From Isoetes taiwanensis (Eukaryota > Streptophyta > Lycopodiopsida > Isoetales > Isoetaceae), in the NCBI GenBank assembly GCA_021234155.1, contig JAJEKV010000059.1, positions 3,968,571 through 4,032,570 of the forward strand: a stretch of 64,000 bases of DNA. Direction: 5' to 3'. Of the stretch, positions 34,431-45,628 are shown in pieces. Each line of letters starts with the position of its first letter. Within the stretch, counting starts at the first letter, position 1. The translations under genes were made by a program, and so were the position numbers. The notes beneath the pieces are model-generated. The model did no database searches and was not told where the DNA came from. It saw nothing but the letters and a program-made list of their open reading frames with translations.

Positions 34431-35011
34431 TGTTTGGGGTCTGGGTTCGGGAACTCCTGCAAGACAGCCCTCGGTGAGGACCCTTGGATCGAACAGGAGA
34501 ATCCGGGAGCTATGTCACGCGGGATTTGCAAGAGAAAACGAGGAAAAGAGAAAAGAAAACAACAAGAACAATGAGATCACAATAATAAGCTTCCTTGAAG
34601 TCAATGAAGATACATGAGCTCTCGCAATCGAGAGAAAACTGAACTGAGACAAGACTCAAAACTCATCTAAAAACTAGAGCGCTAGCTCTACTCATATATA
34701 TAGTACAATGGCCTTTGGCCCAATATAGACACTCTGACTGATCTCGGTGCCGACTCCTGGAAGGAGGCCTGATTTGCAGGAATGCTGGCGGTGCCTCTTG
34801 AAAAGCCTGAAATCACGCTGACGCTGACGCAGGCGGTGACGGGCCGTCACTTGTCTGAGCGCCGCCTCTTGTTGACGCCATTGTCTGTGTGGTCTGCTTG
34901 GTCTTCTGCTGAGCCTTTGACGACTGACCCGTGCCTGGTTGCGGGCTCTTGGCCTTGACTTGGTCCGTCGTATGCATGAATAGTCCTGTACCTGGAGGCA
35001 CAGGACTAACA
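34431..35011 (-). repeat. 5' LTR of gypsy element (minus orientation)
   Basis: 581 bp, reading TGTTAGTCCTG...CCCCAAACA on the minus strand. A TATATATA-containing stretch near 34694 is the likely promoter. Confidence 0.92.
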
Positions 35012-35016
35012 GTCTC

Positions 35017-36868
35017 GAACAATTTGTGCCACATGTACAAAGCAAATGTATATGCAAGGCATTTATTTGGCGATGTTATGAAGAGAAGTCTAAACAAATG
35101 TGCCATATTCATAATGCTTAATTGCAGAGAGCTTTCCTAGACAAATGTAAACGACCTTTAGAAATAAATTGTCAGGTCTTCAACCCTTAATTTTAGGATT
35201 GTGCATAACTATGCATTTATTGATGGCATTATCTGGCCACATATAGTGTAAATGACCAAAACTATGCATTTACTAATAAACACTAAAATACATAGTAGTT
35301 TTCAATCTTTTCTTCAAGTCCATGACATATATGAGTTTCATTAGTTAACATCTAATTACTTGCATTTAGTGTTTAATCTAAGAATACCATTCGAGCAAGT
35401 ACACTTTTAGTGTTTAATTTAAGAATAATATTTGAGTTGAATGAGGACTACCCTATCTTTAAACTTTACATGCTTATTCTAAATTCATTTTGGTATTCTT
35501 GAAATCATGAACACATTTTATAAATTGCCAAGCCATGTAATTCGCTGACCTCAATTCACTTACAATTTTAAATGACAAATTAACAACATCGGGATGCCTA
35601 TATGATAAACAAAGGCACTGTACCCTCAACCAAATGCTTCTAATATTAGCTCGACTATTAAATTTGGTTTCTTACTAGAAGAGTATCTTCCTCCTAAAAG
35701 AGAGGAAAATCAAAACCTACAACATGACAAACAATTGCAAAAGCCTGGCAATGCAGAACGACTTACTGCCCGCTGCATGCAATCTCAAATACAATATTCC
35801 TACAAGGGACTCTTTAACTTTGTTTTAGAACAAAAAACGCATTGTTATTTCAATACGAGTGTTTCCATTTGTGCCATTTCAAATAATTGTACACTAAAAG
35901 CAGCAGCTCTTTGCTACATATGTGCACATCTACGACTTCATGATTCATTACAATACAACCATACTTATGCCTGGCAACGCCGGGCACTGTTACTAGTAGG
36001 GATTAAGGAGCCTTTTGGTGGGCCAATTGTAGGATCTCAACCTTTTCCAGGGTTCCATAAATATCTCAATGGTGTAAATCTTATGTTCATTTCCTTTCTT
36101 CCTCTGGTTAGTTTTTGCCACAGACGACACTGTCGCATAAAACTTAAGGGATGGTAATGGGAAATATGAGGAGTATCAATTCCATTAGAAATGGCCTCAG
36201 TTCACTTAGAGGACTTGACATCTTTATAATCGTTAATAAAGGATTCAAGAATACTATGTATATCAATCTTTAGATATTTTCATAGATAAAGCAGTTGCAA
36301 TTTTAATATTAAAGAGTTCCAAAACTTGATTGTCTCCTAACTTTGCTTATTATTCTGGCAAAGTTCGCTCATGCTCCTCCACAAGTTTCATTTATGTCGT
36401 AATGTCATCGTCACATCATTCATCTCGATATGAGTTATCACCCAAATCACCCATGATCACAATCACCAATAGCAACTTCAAACTCAACACATACCATAAC
36501 CAACGTAGTAAATCACATCTAGCATAGGTTCAATAATAAGCCGAATCAGTAATAATACCATCATTTTCCTTACGGACTTACCGTCCAATGGCTTCATATA
36601 CGTCATAAATTCGACCATTACAACCTTTTACGATTTAAGGTCACAAATCTCTTACCCCAAATTTATTCGATAAGCATATCTAGTATGAAGAACAACCCAT
36701 TTTTTTTGTTTTTCTAGCCTTGAGGCACCATGTAACCTAACAAAGTTACCAAGTTCTTCTAGCAAGCTTAGATGGCTTATCATACTATGGATCCGATGGC
36801 ATAATTACCTTGGTTAAAAATCAACAATATGAGGCGATGCTTAAATATCTTCCTCCCATTAGAACTTA
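35017..36868. other. no gene recognised; AT-rich
   Basis: AT-rich sequence with many stops. Contains an LTR piece at 35997-36105 (next entry). The 140-codon frame at 35735-36157 shows no family signature and runs through that repeat, so I do not call it a gene. Confidence 0.5.
35997..36105. repeat. LTR-family piece shared with 38688-38795
   Basis: GGGATTAAGGAGCCTTTTGG, AGGATCTCAACCTTTTCC and CTCAATGGTGTAAATCTTAT occur in the same order at 38688-38795, where they adjoin the LTR at 38349. Probably a deleted partner LTR. Confidence 0.65.
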
Positions 36869-37467
36869 GGCCAGGATTCCACTGCGGCCGTTTAAGAGTA
36901 GCAACGAATTTCATGCCCAACCACTAGCTGCCATGTCAACAATAATTTTTTTTTATGTATTCCACTACGTCCGGCACATTGCCCATGTGGCATTTTCTTT
37001 GGACTGCCGGAGCACTCTTCAACGGACGGGCAGTACCCTCCGGTAGGAGCAATTTTTGAACGGCCGTTTCATCCCGCAGCAGCTGGAGGAGGCATAAAAA
37101 GTGAAGATCGATCTATCCCCGATCTATCCCAGTTCTTTGTAAGAATTTTGATCTGGCCGGAGTAGGCTGCAAGAAACGGAGGTTAGAAGGATGGATTAGG
37201 GCAACAGATCGGGCTTGATTTGTAGTCGGATCGGATTCCTTTTCGTCCCTTCTGCCGCCCTTCTTAAACAATTATTTCTTTAATCTCTTTAGTTTCTGAT
37301 CTGCTCGAAAATCAAAGGATGATTGCCATGATTTACAATAGAGGCATGTCTTAGAACGGAGAAAACACAGATAAACTCCATGAAATACATCATAAATTTC
37401 TAAATGGAACACTGCACGAAATTACCCACAGTCAGCATATAAACTTGCCAGTAGTGGAATCCCGGCC
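36869..37467. mobile_element. PIF/Harbinger-type MITE
   Basis: 599 bp flanked by TTA on both sides (36866-36868, 37468-37470). Ends are inverted, GGCCAGGATTCCACT on the left and AGTGGAATCCCGGCC on the right. A TTA duplication with G-rich TIRs is the hallmark of PIF/Harbinger MITEs. No coding capacity is seen. The interior has a CG-richer block (36980-37220). Confidence 0.78.
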
Positions 37468-37470
37468 TTA

Positions 37471-38332
37471 ATAAGGCTAAATCAATAAAACTAAGAAATT
37501 GCATCGAAACTTTTTAGGGCAAGCTAGCGTTTCATGAAATAGAATCCGGAATGCTGAGGTAGATCTAGATGGGACGATTGATTTTGAGGACGAATTTAGC
37601 TTTCTGAAGTCCGGCTAGCAACTCGATTTAGGGTTCGATGATGGCATCTCAGAGCTTTCTGCGGCTCTGCGAAAGCAACAGGTTTGCAGGCTATCAAACA
37701 AATCTAAGCTGCGGCTATGGCTCAGTGGAAAAGATTCAGAAGGGAGATAGATAGGTTGGACAGATTAGGAGGGCCGCTATGTACATATCATACAGTTTAT
37801 GGCAAGCATAATAGACTACAGTGCAAACAGGTCCCGGAATGGCCAAAAGATCCCAGAGTTTGCATAAAACGGTCCCCTTTTTTTTGTCAAAAGCATAGAT
37901 AAATCTCTGTTACCCATATTAAAGTCATGGCCTGGAAGCAGGGTTTTCAAGCCTAATCTTGTCTCGGACTCTGATACAGATTAACTCAGCTAAAAAGGAA
38001 AAACTCAAAAGGCCATGCTATTCTGCTATTCTTGGTTTTATAGACTATAACCGTTTCAAACTTCGACGGGCACCAAATAGTCATTCATCAGTTCTAATAC
38101 AGACTTCCAGAATCATGAAAGATCAGACATCTTAGATTATTCTTTTGGCAGGGTCTCCTTTAAGATGGTTTCTAAATTTTTTTTTCCAACGAAATATAAG
38201 AATAAATATTGTTACACGATAAGGTCAAGCTAGAATTATTGGATTTAAATACCTTTTAATCCTACCGTCAAACTTCTACTTCAACCGTAATTCTTAATCT
38301 AATACTCACAGGCTCCAAGAAAAATCGGAACC
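37471..38332. other. probable interior of a decayed LTR element
   Basis: Lies inside the primer site and LTR at 38333-38850, so it should be internal sequence of that minus-strand element, but no gag or pol residues are recognisable. Confidence 0.4.
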
Positions 38333-38346
38333 TTGCTCTGATACCA
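38333..38346 (-). other. primer binding site, initiator Met tRNA (minus strand)
   Basis: Minus strand reads TGGTATCAGAGCAA, the standard plant LTR-element site, two bases from the LTR at 38349. Confidence 0.85.
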
Positions 38347-38348
38347 CT

Positions 38349-38850
38349 TGTTACGAATCAAATGTTAGCCAGTAATCAAAAGATCAGCCATATAATAAAC
38401 CAACACTAAAACATTCAAGATTCTCAAAACCAAACCAGGCCTCTAGCCCAAAGCTCTCCACCCCAACTGGGCTAGCAAAAGCAAGAATCTCCAAGATAGT
38501 CCATGCGCAATTTACGTCAAGCAAGAAGGGGTTTAGGATCAAGAAGGGGTTTAGGATCATCAACCCTTAGAGAATCCTCTCTAAGAAACAGATACAGAGT
38601 TTATGGAAGGTGGCAAGAGGCAGTTGAAGGAGCAGACAGGAATGGAGATGGAACTGAATCCAATAAGTGCACCTCTTCCCCTTATATAGGGATTAAGGAG
38701 CCTTTTGGAAAAAGGTAAACGTACGTGGGCCAATTATAGGATCTCAACCTTTTCCAAGGTTCCATAAATATCTCAATGGTGTAAATCTTATGTTCATTTC
38801 CCATGTAACTATCTTGTTCTTGCTTTCCGAACCACTCCCCCGAGCACCAC
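38349..38850 (-). repeat. 5' LTR of a minus-strand LTR element (remnant)
   Basis: Adjacent to the primer site and starting TGTTACGAATC in plus reading. The first ~340 bp match 8418-8755. The following part matches 35997-36105. The outer end is approximate. Confidence 0.7.
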
Positions 38851-39794
38851 CATATCAGATTTCCTATTTGCAAAACTATTAAAACTATCCCTTAACAAGT
38901 ATAATTTTGCACCATTTACACCTTTTCATTTACAAATTTCGAATAGCTATTCTTAAGTACAAAAAAAGAAAAAGGCATAAACCATTGATAGCAAACACAT
39001 TAATAAAGTTTAAACTTAAAGGTTGTTAGTTAAGCCAAACAATAGTGTATGTTGTACAAGAAATCAATGACAATGGTGGTAAGCATTGTTCATCCTTAAG
39101 CCATACATATCAGAAATTATCAAATTCTAGACATTGGCAGTCCTTAGATCCGAATGGGTTAAAAGAAAGGACATGTTGCAAGCGGGATTAACAAAGATAA
39201 CCCGCCAGAGATTATATTCCAGGGTAGATCTAGTTGTTAATCAAAGGAATGACTTTCTCCATCTATGGTTTAAGGAAGCCAATCCTCTCATGAGTTATTC
39301 ACACAACCCACTCGACCCTCTGGCCTCATGGGTAATTTTTTTAATCCACTGGAAGGAAGGATTATGTGTGGCATCGTCTATCCATCATTTTAAAAATAGT
39401 AAAGCAACATCTCATAGTAGTTCAATAGAGCACTTCAACTAAAATCTTGTTGTTCATTTATATAAACATGTGTTGTCTAGCTTCACCTTATAGTGGTTCA
39501 ACAATTATGAAACGTGATGTGATAGATCGATAGATATAAGTTTTACGTCATACCACTTGGCAACATCCCATAGGGATAAATAATAATTCCCTAAATGTCC
39601 CAAGAGAGACTTGAGAGGACTTCATGTGTTAAAAGCACAATAAATATGAATATATTACTACAAAAATACAACCAAATCAATTTGCACAGACAACACTGCA
39701 TGTATTAGTCCTTTTTGCTGTGCATTAGCGCCTAACAATAAAGTCTCACCACATGCATGTATTATTGTGGGCCATGCAATTTACAAAAACATGT
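38851..39794. other. no gene recognised
   Basis: AT-rich intergenic DNA 3' of the Ole e 1 gene. A 102-codon frame at 39134-39442 has no recognisable domain and no neighbouring splice-compatible exon. Confidence 0.5.
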
Positions 39795-40417
39795 TCATTT
39801 GTGACAATAAGATGGGCGAAAAGCGAAAGATTGAGTAAGATAGAACACCATATTCTTGTGATTCTTGGAGAAGGTAAGCTTAGAAAGGCCACTCACAACA
39901 ACCTTACATGTAGGGTCTTTGGAAGAAATAGGGGTAACAACACACTTGGACGGGTTAATAGGACCATCAACTTTGATTTGGAAGAAACCATTGGAGTCAC
40001 TAGTAGCAGAAACACTGCCCTTTTTGTTGCATGAAAGGGACACGTTAGCGCCTGTAGATCAAAAAAATGTCATGAATTTTATTCTCCATACACGAAAAAG
40101 AGGCAAAAATTGAATGCATTACCTGGTAGAGATCTGGCCCATGTACCCGAGCAATTTTGACAGTAGACATAGCCTTGGACAAAGGAGATTACATGTTTTG
40201 ACTTGTGGGGAGGAGGAGGAGGCACAACTTCGATTGGTGTCGGTGCCATTGCGGGTGCATGTGCAATTGAAGGAGGACTTTTTCCTGCCTTGCTATGCTC
40301 ATGAAAGTGATGCTGCATCACATGAGAAAATTTTTGATCAAAATCAATCCCTTGAACTCTCACCGCCATGGCTGTTGTAAATACCAACATAACTAGAGCC
40401 ATGCTTCTAGCTGCCAT
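39795..40417 (-). CDS. Pollen Ole e 1 / extensin-like secreted protein
   Basis: Two exons on the minus strand, 40417-40123 and 40051-39795, joined by a 71-bp intron with GT/AG ends (GTAATG...CTACAG). They give 183 residues. The N-terminus MAARSMALVMLVFTTAMAV is a signal peptide. A linker with proline blocks (APAMAPTPIEVVPPPPP) follows, as in chimeric arabinogalactan/extensin-type members. The Ole e 1 domain begins at VQGYVYCQNCSGTW and holds the family's spaced cysteines (YCQNC, LSCNKKG, KCVV, CKVVV, and a C-terminal YCHK). It is expected in the cell wall or apoplast. No stops or shifts are seen, so it looks functional. The precise role is unknown for most members. Confidence 0.9.
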
Positions 40418-40458
40418 GTAGAACGCAATTAGCTCACAACCTTAACCTTTCCCTTTTT

Positions 40459-40467
40459 GTATTTATA
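40459..40467 (-). promoter_or_regulatory. TATA box of the Ole e 1 gene
   Basis: TATAAATAC on the minus strand, about 42-50 bp upstream of the start codon, which implies a very short 5' untranslated region. Confidence 0.6.
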
Positions 40468-41419
40468 AGCGCCTTCAAATGCTCTCACCTCGTGTAGGCT
40501 CTTACTCATTCATAGCATAACATGCAATGTTGGACCACTCAGACTAAATAACATAGGAAAATGAGCATGGTCAAAGTGGATATATTATATAATGAATAAT
40601 GTGATTTTTATATTGTAGATTTTCTCATCAAATTCTCCACACGATTTCTTGGCTATTGTGAGAACCTCATTGAGTCAAGCTAGCACATGACATCTTTTCT
40701 ACCAAGAAAAAACCAAAAAAAATTTATTTTATTATTTTATATTTACAATAATATGGACCTTTAGATAATGGAGAAGGAAATACAAATAGAAAAGAAAAAC
40801 TTTTCAAGCCCTACTCCAATTCCCCATATAGCATGCTTATATTCATATATTTAAACTAGTGACAATGAGTAAACAAATATAATAATATACGTTGCTTTAT
40901 TTTTTTTTTTTTTTGGGGATATATCTTTCCACGAAGGTAAGCAACAAAAAGAAATTGGTTGTTGTGGACTATCTGGAAAAGAAGGAGAGTAGTAGTCTTT
41001 ATAGATCTGGATGTGGCAGATGACCGTGTTCTCTAATATGCTCGAGGTAGTATTGCTAAGTCTTATCATTGTTCTTCACTTGCCCCTCGTAAGAGGCATT
41101 TGATCTTTGAGTATTATTTAGATGTGGGCTCTTATACATAGACATGTTGCTTCATTCAATCGATCCATGCTTGAGCACTAAGATTTTATTCTTATCTTTG
41201 CACTTTTACTTGTATTTGGCTTCTGATTAAATGAAGACTGACTTCCAATTGACATACATTTGCCTGGGTGAAAGACTTGGTGTGAAGCCCCGAGGAGGGG
41301 TGAGCAGCTGATGGGGACATCGTAAGCGAATGTGTCTAAGCCCAGCCCTGAATGTGGATCAATTAGCCTCTGGCAAGGTGCCAAGGCACAACGTATTGTC
41401 TCAATGTCACATTTGATTG
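40468..41419. other. upstream intergenic DNA, no gene recognised
   Basis: Upstream region of the Ole e 1 gene. AT-rich, with a poly-T run at 40902-40914. No second gene is recognised. Confidence 0.5.
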
Positions 41420-41842
41420 ATTTGTTGTGTGGTATTCTCTCTCTATTCTCTTCCTTCCCTCCCTCCCTCCTTGTTGTCTCTTCTTTATTCTGTATCTCTT
41501 CATTTTCTATATTCTCCTCTCTATATTGCCTCTCTCTGCTCTCTTCTTCTTTCTAGTATCTCTCTCAATCACTTTCCTATTCTCTTCTATACCTTCTCTA
41601 TATTTTCTCTCTATCTCATCTTTCTTTTGTGTCTGTTCTCTTTTTATTCTCTTTCTTTTTTCTTATTTTTGCTCTCTTTTCTCTGTTTATCTCTATTCTC
41701 TTTGGGGAGAGGGTTTTTTAATCCGGACAGTAATAAATCTAATGTGCTCCTTTATTGGGTCCCATAGATCGATTGGTCTCTATGGATGATAAAATTACTA
41801 ACTCTCTCTCCCTCCCTCCCTCCCTCCCTCCCTCCCTCCCTC
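41420..41842 (+). repeat. pyrimidine-rich tract and LINE 3' end with (CCCT)n tail
   Basis: 41420-41700 is a CT-rich low-complexity tract that yields meaningless Leu/Ser-rich frames. 41703-41800 is the same LINE 3' end as at 18.0 and 42.6 kb (GGGTTTTTTAATCC, GGGTCCCATAGATCGATTGG, TCTCTATGGATGATAAAA), followed by (CCCT)n at 41808-41842. Confidence 0.8.
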
Positions 41843-42655
41843 TAGGACATCGTCTTTTCATGTCGAAGACACATCCCCAACAAGGAGCATATCACCTTCA
41901 TTATCAGTGACCTTCAGGATCATCCAGGGGCTTGGCTTTTCGATTCAGAATAATCGGATCTCCTCCCTCCGGCCAGGATCAAAGAAGGTTGTATTAAAAT
42001 TTCTATCGGTTGATGGCGTGGTAATTGCACCTTACAAGGAGCACATCAACCCGTGTTAGCCGGGGCCTGGCTCTACCTGCGTTCCCGGTGCCCCCGAAAA
42101 AGCTTGGACTCATTGCCTCCATTCGCCCGCAGGGTGCCCACCATCTTCGCGATCGAGGCGAGGCGGGTGGATTGGTGAGCCCGCCGGAACCAGGGGCTCT
42201 GTCAGTCTTTGTCAAGCGGGTGCCATTGAGGATGAGTCTCACACTTTCGAGTTGCCCGGCGTTCGGTCGGATCCGGGCCAAATCACGCTCCTTAGTAATG
42301 CAGTAGGACTTGCCCTTACATTTCTTGATGAACACACCGTCGATCGTGTCTGGGGGTATTACTGGGAGGTGTCTTTGGACTGTGAGGTCACCTTTGCCCC
42401 CGCCTGGCTGGCCGCCTGATTGGGCACTACTGGTGCGGTGCATGTTGTATATATTTGGGTGTTTTGGGCATTTTATATGTTAGGACGGTTTGTCGGTAGG
42501 GTGATTCTTTGCCACGGTCTTTCCCTCGAAACCCTTTGGCGGGGTTTTTAATCCGGGTAAGAATCCGCTTTGTTGCGTTTTTATTGGGTCCCATAGACCG
42601 ATTGGTCTCTGTGGACGATAAAAATACCTTCCTTCCTTCCTCCCTCCCCAACATA
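41843..42655 (+). pseudogene. LINE 3' fragment with (TTCC)n tail
   Basis: Broken frames contain the C-terminal LINE knuckle (GAIEDESHTFEL near 42220-42255), the same block as at 17.7 kb. The 3' end at 42536-42625 has GGGGTTTTTAATCCGGGTAA, GGGTCCCATAGACCGATTGG and TCTCTGTGGACGATAAAAA, then (TTCC)n. Open frames on the opposite strand across 42003-42443 are shadows of this GC-richer stretch. Confidence 0.78.
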
Positions 42656-44900
42656 ATATATGTAGCTATATGCTATTTTGCACCAAGGCATGCCGATGAT
42701 GCAACTGGGGATGATCTGTTCTTTGAATTAGAACAGGATATATTGCGCTATCAAATGCAAGGGAAAGTCATCATTGCTGGGGACTTTAATGGTAAGCCGT
42801 TGTACATATTTGGGAAGATGATCCTCTATGGTCTAACACCATGGATGATGATGCGCTTAATAAGAAGAAGAAGAAGTTCTGAGGATGTTATTATCACTAA
42901 ATCCAATCGCTAATTCCTCAACCTTTGTACCTACTTATATGCAATGGATAGGCTCGGTTTCAGTATACCCAGGTATGTACGTGCAAATCACGTAGTGTAG
43001 TTGATTATCTTCTCATCTCTAGGGAAGTGATTGATATGATCTCAAATTTCACCATTGGACCCGAAGCCATTGAATCTGATCATGTGCCTTTAAGCTTTGA
43101 ATTGCAAACTAACATATGGCCGGATGCTAAACCAATAGATGTGTTGTTGCCTCAAGCTATGATCAGGTCGAAAATGGCAGAGATATATCGCAATTATGTA
43201 GAAGATGGGATTGGCATGTGTGAATGGAGTGTGAATGTTGCTGAAATGAATAAGCAAATGACTGGTGTCATTACTGCTAATCGTTGTAGGCCTACGCGTG
43301 CTTTGAAAGGGTTGCAATGCAAATTGTGGTATGATCACAAGTGCCCCAATGCTAAATTGACTTGGAAAAAAACATTTGTATCTCATAAAGCCAGCATGAA
43401 AAAACTGTATCAAAAAATTGTGAGAAGCAAAAAAAGAGCATTTATTCTAGCCCAGCAAGAAAAGCTTTTACAGACATTCAAGGACGATCCAAAATCTTTT
43501 TGCAAACAATTAAAAGGTCGCAATAAGGCAAATATATCCCTTGATGCAGTTGAGCTCTGGAGGCAAGTAGTCAGACTTTATCATGATCCGAATAATGCGC
43601 TTTCCACTGGTTCAAGTTTTGATATGTTATTTACTGACATGGATGTGAAAGGAGGCATAAACAGGTTGGCCAATGGAAAAGCTAAGGATCATAATCAATT
43701 ATGTGCGGAACACTTAAAATGGGCTGACCCAGTTATATATATTCTATAGTTGCTCACTTATTTAACATGGCAATGCAGCAAGGGTTTCCCCAGGATTGGC
43801 AACTGAATCGAGTGGTTCTCATTCACAAAGGAAGCTCATTGTTGGATGTGAACAATTATAGGACCCTAATGATAAGCAATCGTTTTTCTAAATTATTCGC
43901 TTCTATTATAGAACGGAAAATAAGTTCTTGGACCGAAATTAATCATAAAAGGGCTAAAACACAAGCTGGCTTTAGAGCACAAATGTCTACTTGGATCATT
44001 TGCTTGCACTTAAATGCATATTTGATTCAATTAAGGGCACGTAAAAGTCTGTCTATGTGGCATTTATTGATTTTCGTAAAGCTTTTTTTAAAGTTCCCAG
44101 GGGAAAATTATGGGAAAGAATGGAACAATTGCAAGTTCCTAAGGATTTGCAGGGTGCTATTAATAGATTGTATGAGAAGGTGCTTGTCCAGCTTTCTATG
44201 CCATTTAAGACCGAGATCTCGGATATGATTGAGAGTAATGTTGGTGTGAAGCAAGGATGCCCAATTTCACCTACTACATTTGGGCTATTTGTTGATGGTC
44301 TTGAAGATTGATTACATGATCATTATAAGGGAGGCACAGAGCTTTACGGGTATGTCATTCAATTTCTATTATATGCTGACGACGTTGTCCTTTTTGCACG
44401 CACACAGGCACATATGCAACAGGTACTTGATCTTCTCGCTACCTTTTGTGATAGAACAGGTATGCAAATCAACCTGGATAAAACTCACATTATGACTGTC
44501 GAGGCACTTAAGCAGGCACAGGGTTTTATGTATCAAGGAAGGATGGTGGAGACATGTAATACTTATAAGTATTTGGGCATTATTATGAGCCGAAATCACA
44601 GATGGCATGCGGCAATAGCTCAGAGAGTAGAATATGGCCAGAAAGCTTTATACTTTATGCAAACAGTATGCAAGAAAACCCACACTTGGGCATAGTCCAT
44701 GAAAGAGACTCTTTATGGTGCATTGGTCCGAAGTGCCATACTATATGGCTGTGAGATTTGGGGCCGGTCATCTCCCAAGCTCTATGGTATGATATTGAAC
44801 AGGTGCAGAAGAAATTTATTCGACTAGAACTAGGGATAAAGGCACAAACGCCTTATCCCATGATGCTGACTGAATGTGGCCAGTAATGGCCGCATCACAT
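42656..44900 (+). pseudogene. LINE ORF2: endonuclease and reverse transcriptase
   Basis: 42656-42800 gives an APE-type endonuclease remnant (QGKVIIAGDFNGK, the conserved GDFN block). 42990-43090 gives its C-terminal part (SVVDYLLISREV, ESDHVPLSFEL). 43100-43740 is the linker. The reverse transcriptase runs 43760-44700 through DWQLNRVVLIHKG, MAFIDFRKAFFKV, VGVKQGCPISPTTFGLF and YADDVVLFAR, then TYKYLGIIMSRNHRW. Frame changes near 42910, 43750, 44050, 44310 and 44695 show decay. It begins right at the microsatellite tail of the previous LINE fragment, as expected for repeated insertion of tail-dependent LINEs. Confidence 0.85.
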
Positions 44901-45628
44901 GATATATCTCATCTTGCAAACCATATCTTAACCTCAGCACACCATTCCTTTTCATTACTGTTCAATAGAGCTAGCTGGGGGATGCGAGACGTGTCCTTAA
45001 GGTACATTTAATTAAAGTGGTTCTCATTCCATTCCCACTTTTTTTTGGAACCCTGTTATTTTACACAAAAGGGCCGAGGGAGACTTTTAAAACCGCATTA
45101 TTGCTTTAGAAGATCCCTGTTTTCCTGTGTAAAAAAAAAGGTTAAGGAAGATTACGTGGTCTACTTTTCTCTGTTAGCGAGTCGAGAAGATAAAGAACAC
45201 AACTAAAACCAATGAAAATGCTATCTCTCTGTAAACAAAGTGCTGATCTGCCCTGAATTTTTATTCATAAATAATTTCATTACATTGTATTTTACAATGG
45301 TTGAAGATACCATGATGGTCGGGCTGACACAAATATTACATCATCTTCGCACACAGACCACCTACTGGGAACAACATGCAGAGCAAGGTCTGAGGTGTTC
45401 CAAGCCACGAGAGCAACTTGAAGAGAATAGAAATCTGAACACGCTAACCTCTTCTCATCCTCTTTCCTCGATAAAGGGGTCTTTCCATGGCTCCCAATCA
45501 TGTCCTTTCTGTTCGCGATCTGTACCAGGAAAGGCAAAATCAAGTTAATGCAAGTGATGCTACAGACAATACAAATAAGAAGACAACTAGTTCTAAGGGC
45601 CATTTCTGAAGAAAGTAGTTATGAGGCC
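44901..45628. other. no gene recognised
   Basis: Non-coding. The 102-codon frame at 45240-45548 has no recognisable family and its opposite strand is equally open, so I do not call it. Confidence 0.5.

Larger units (their letters stand above)
18720..35011 (-). mobile_element. Ty3/gypsy LTR retrotransposon with nested insertions
   Basis: Two direct LTRs (18720-19305 and 34431-35011) and a perfect 5-bp target duplication GTCTC (18715-18719, 35012-35016) define the element. Minus-strand order is 5' LTR, gag, protease, reverse transcriptase, RNase H, integrase, a further long ORF, 3' LTR. Integrase after RNase H makes it Ty3/gypsy. Of the 16.3 kb, about 4.9 kb is a copia insertion and about 1.1 kb two foldback insertions, so the element itself is roughly 10 kb. 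Frameshifts occur in every coding part. Confidence 0.93.

Noticed and set aside
37705-37790. tRNA-like A-box (TGGCTCAGTGG)
   Set aside because: No B box at the right distance and no cloverleaf can be drawn.
39134-39442. 102-codon frame 3' of the Ole e 1 gene
   Set aside because: No recognisable motif, no neighbouring exon, AT-rich setting.
41417-41789. Leu/Ser/Phe-rich frames that look like membrane proteins
   Set aside because: They are translations of a CTCTTT microsatellite tract that leads into a LINE 3' end.
42003-42443. 146-codon minus-strand frame
   Set aside because: It is the opposite strand of a LINE C-terminal fragment whose plus-strand knuckle residues are recognisable.
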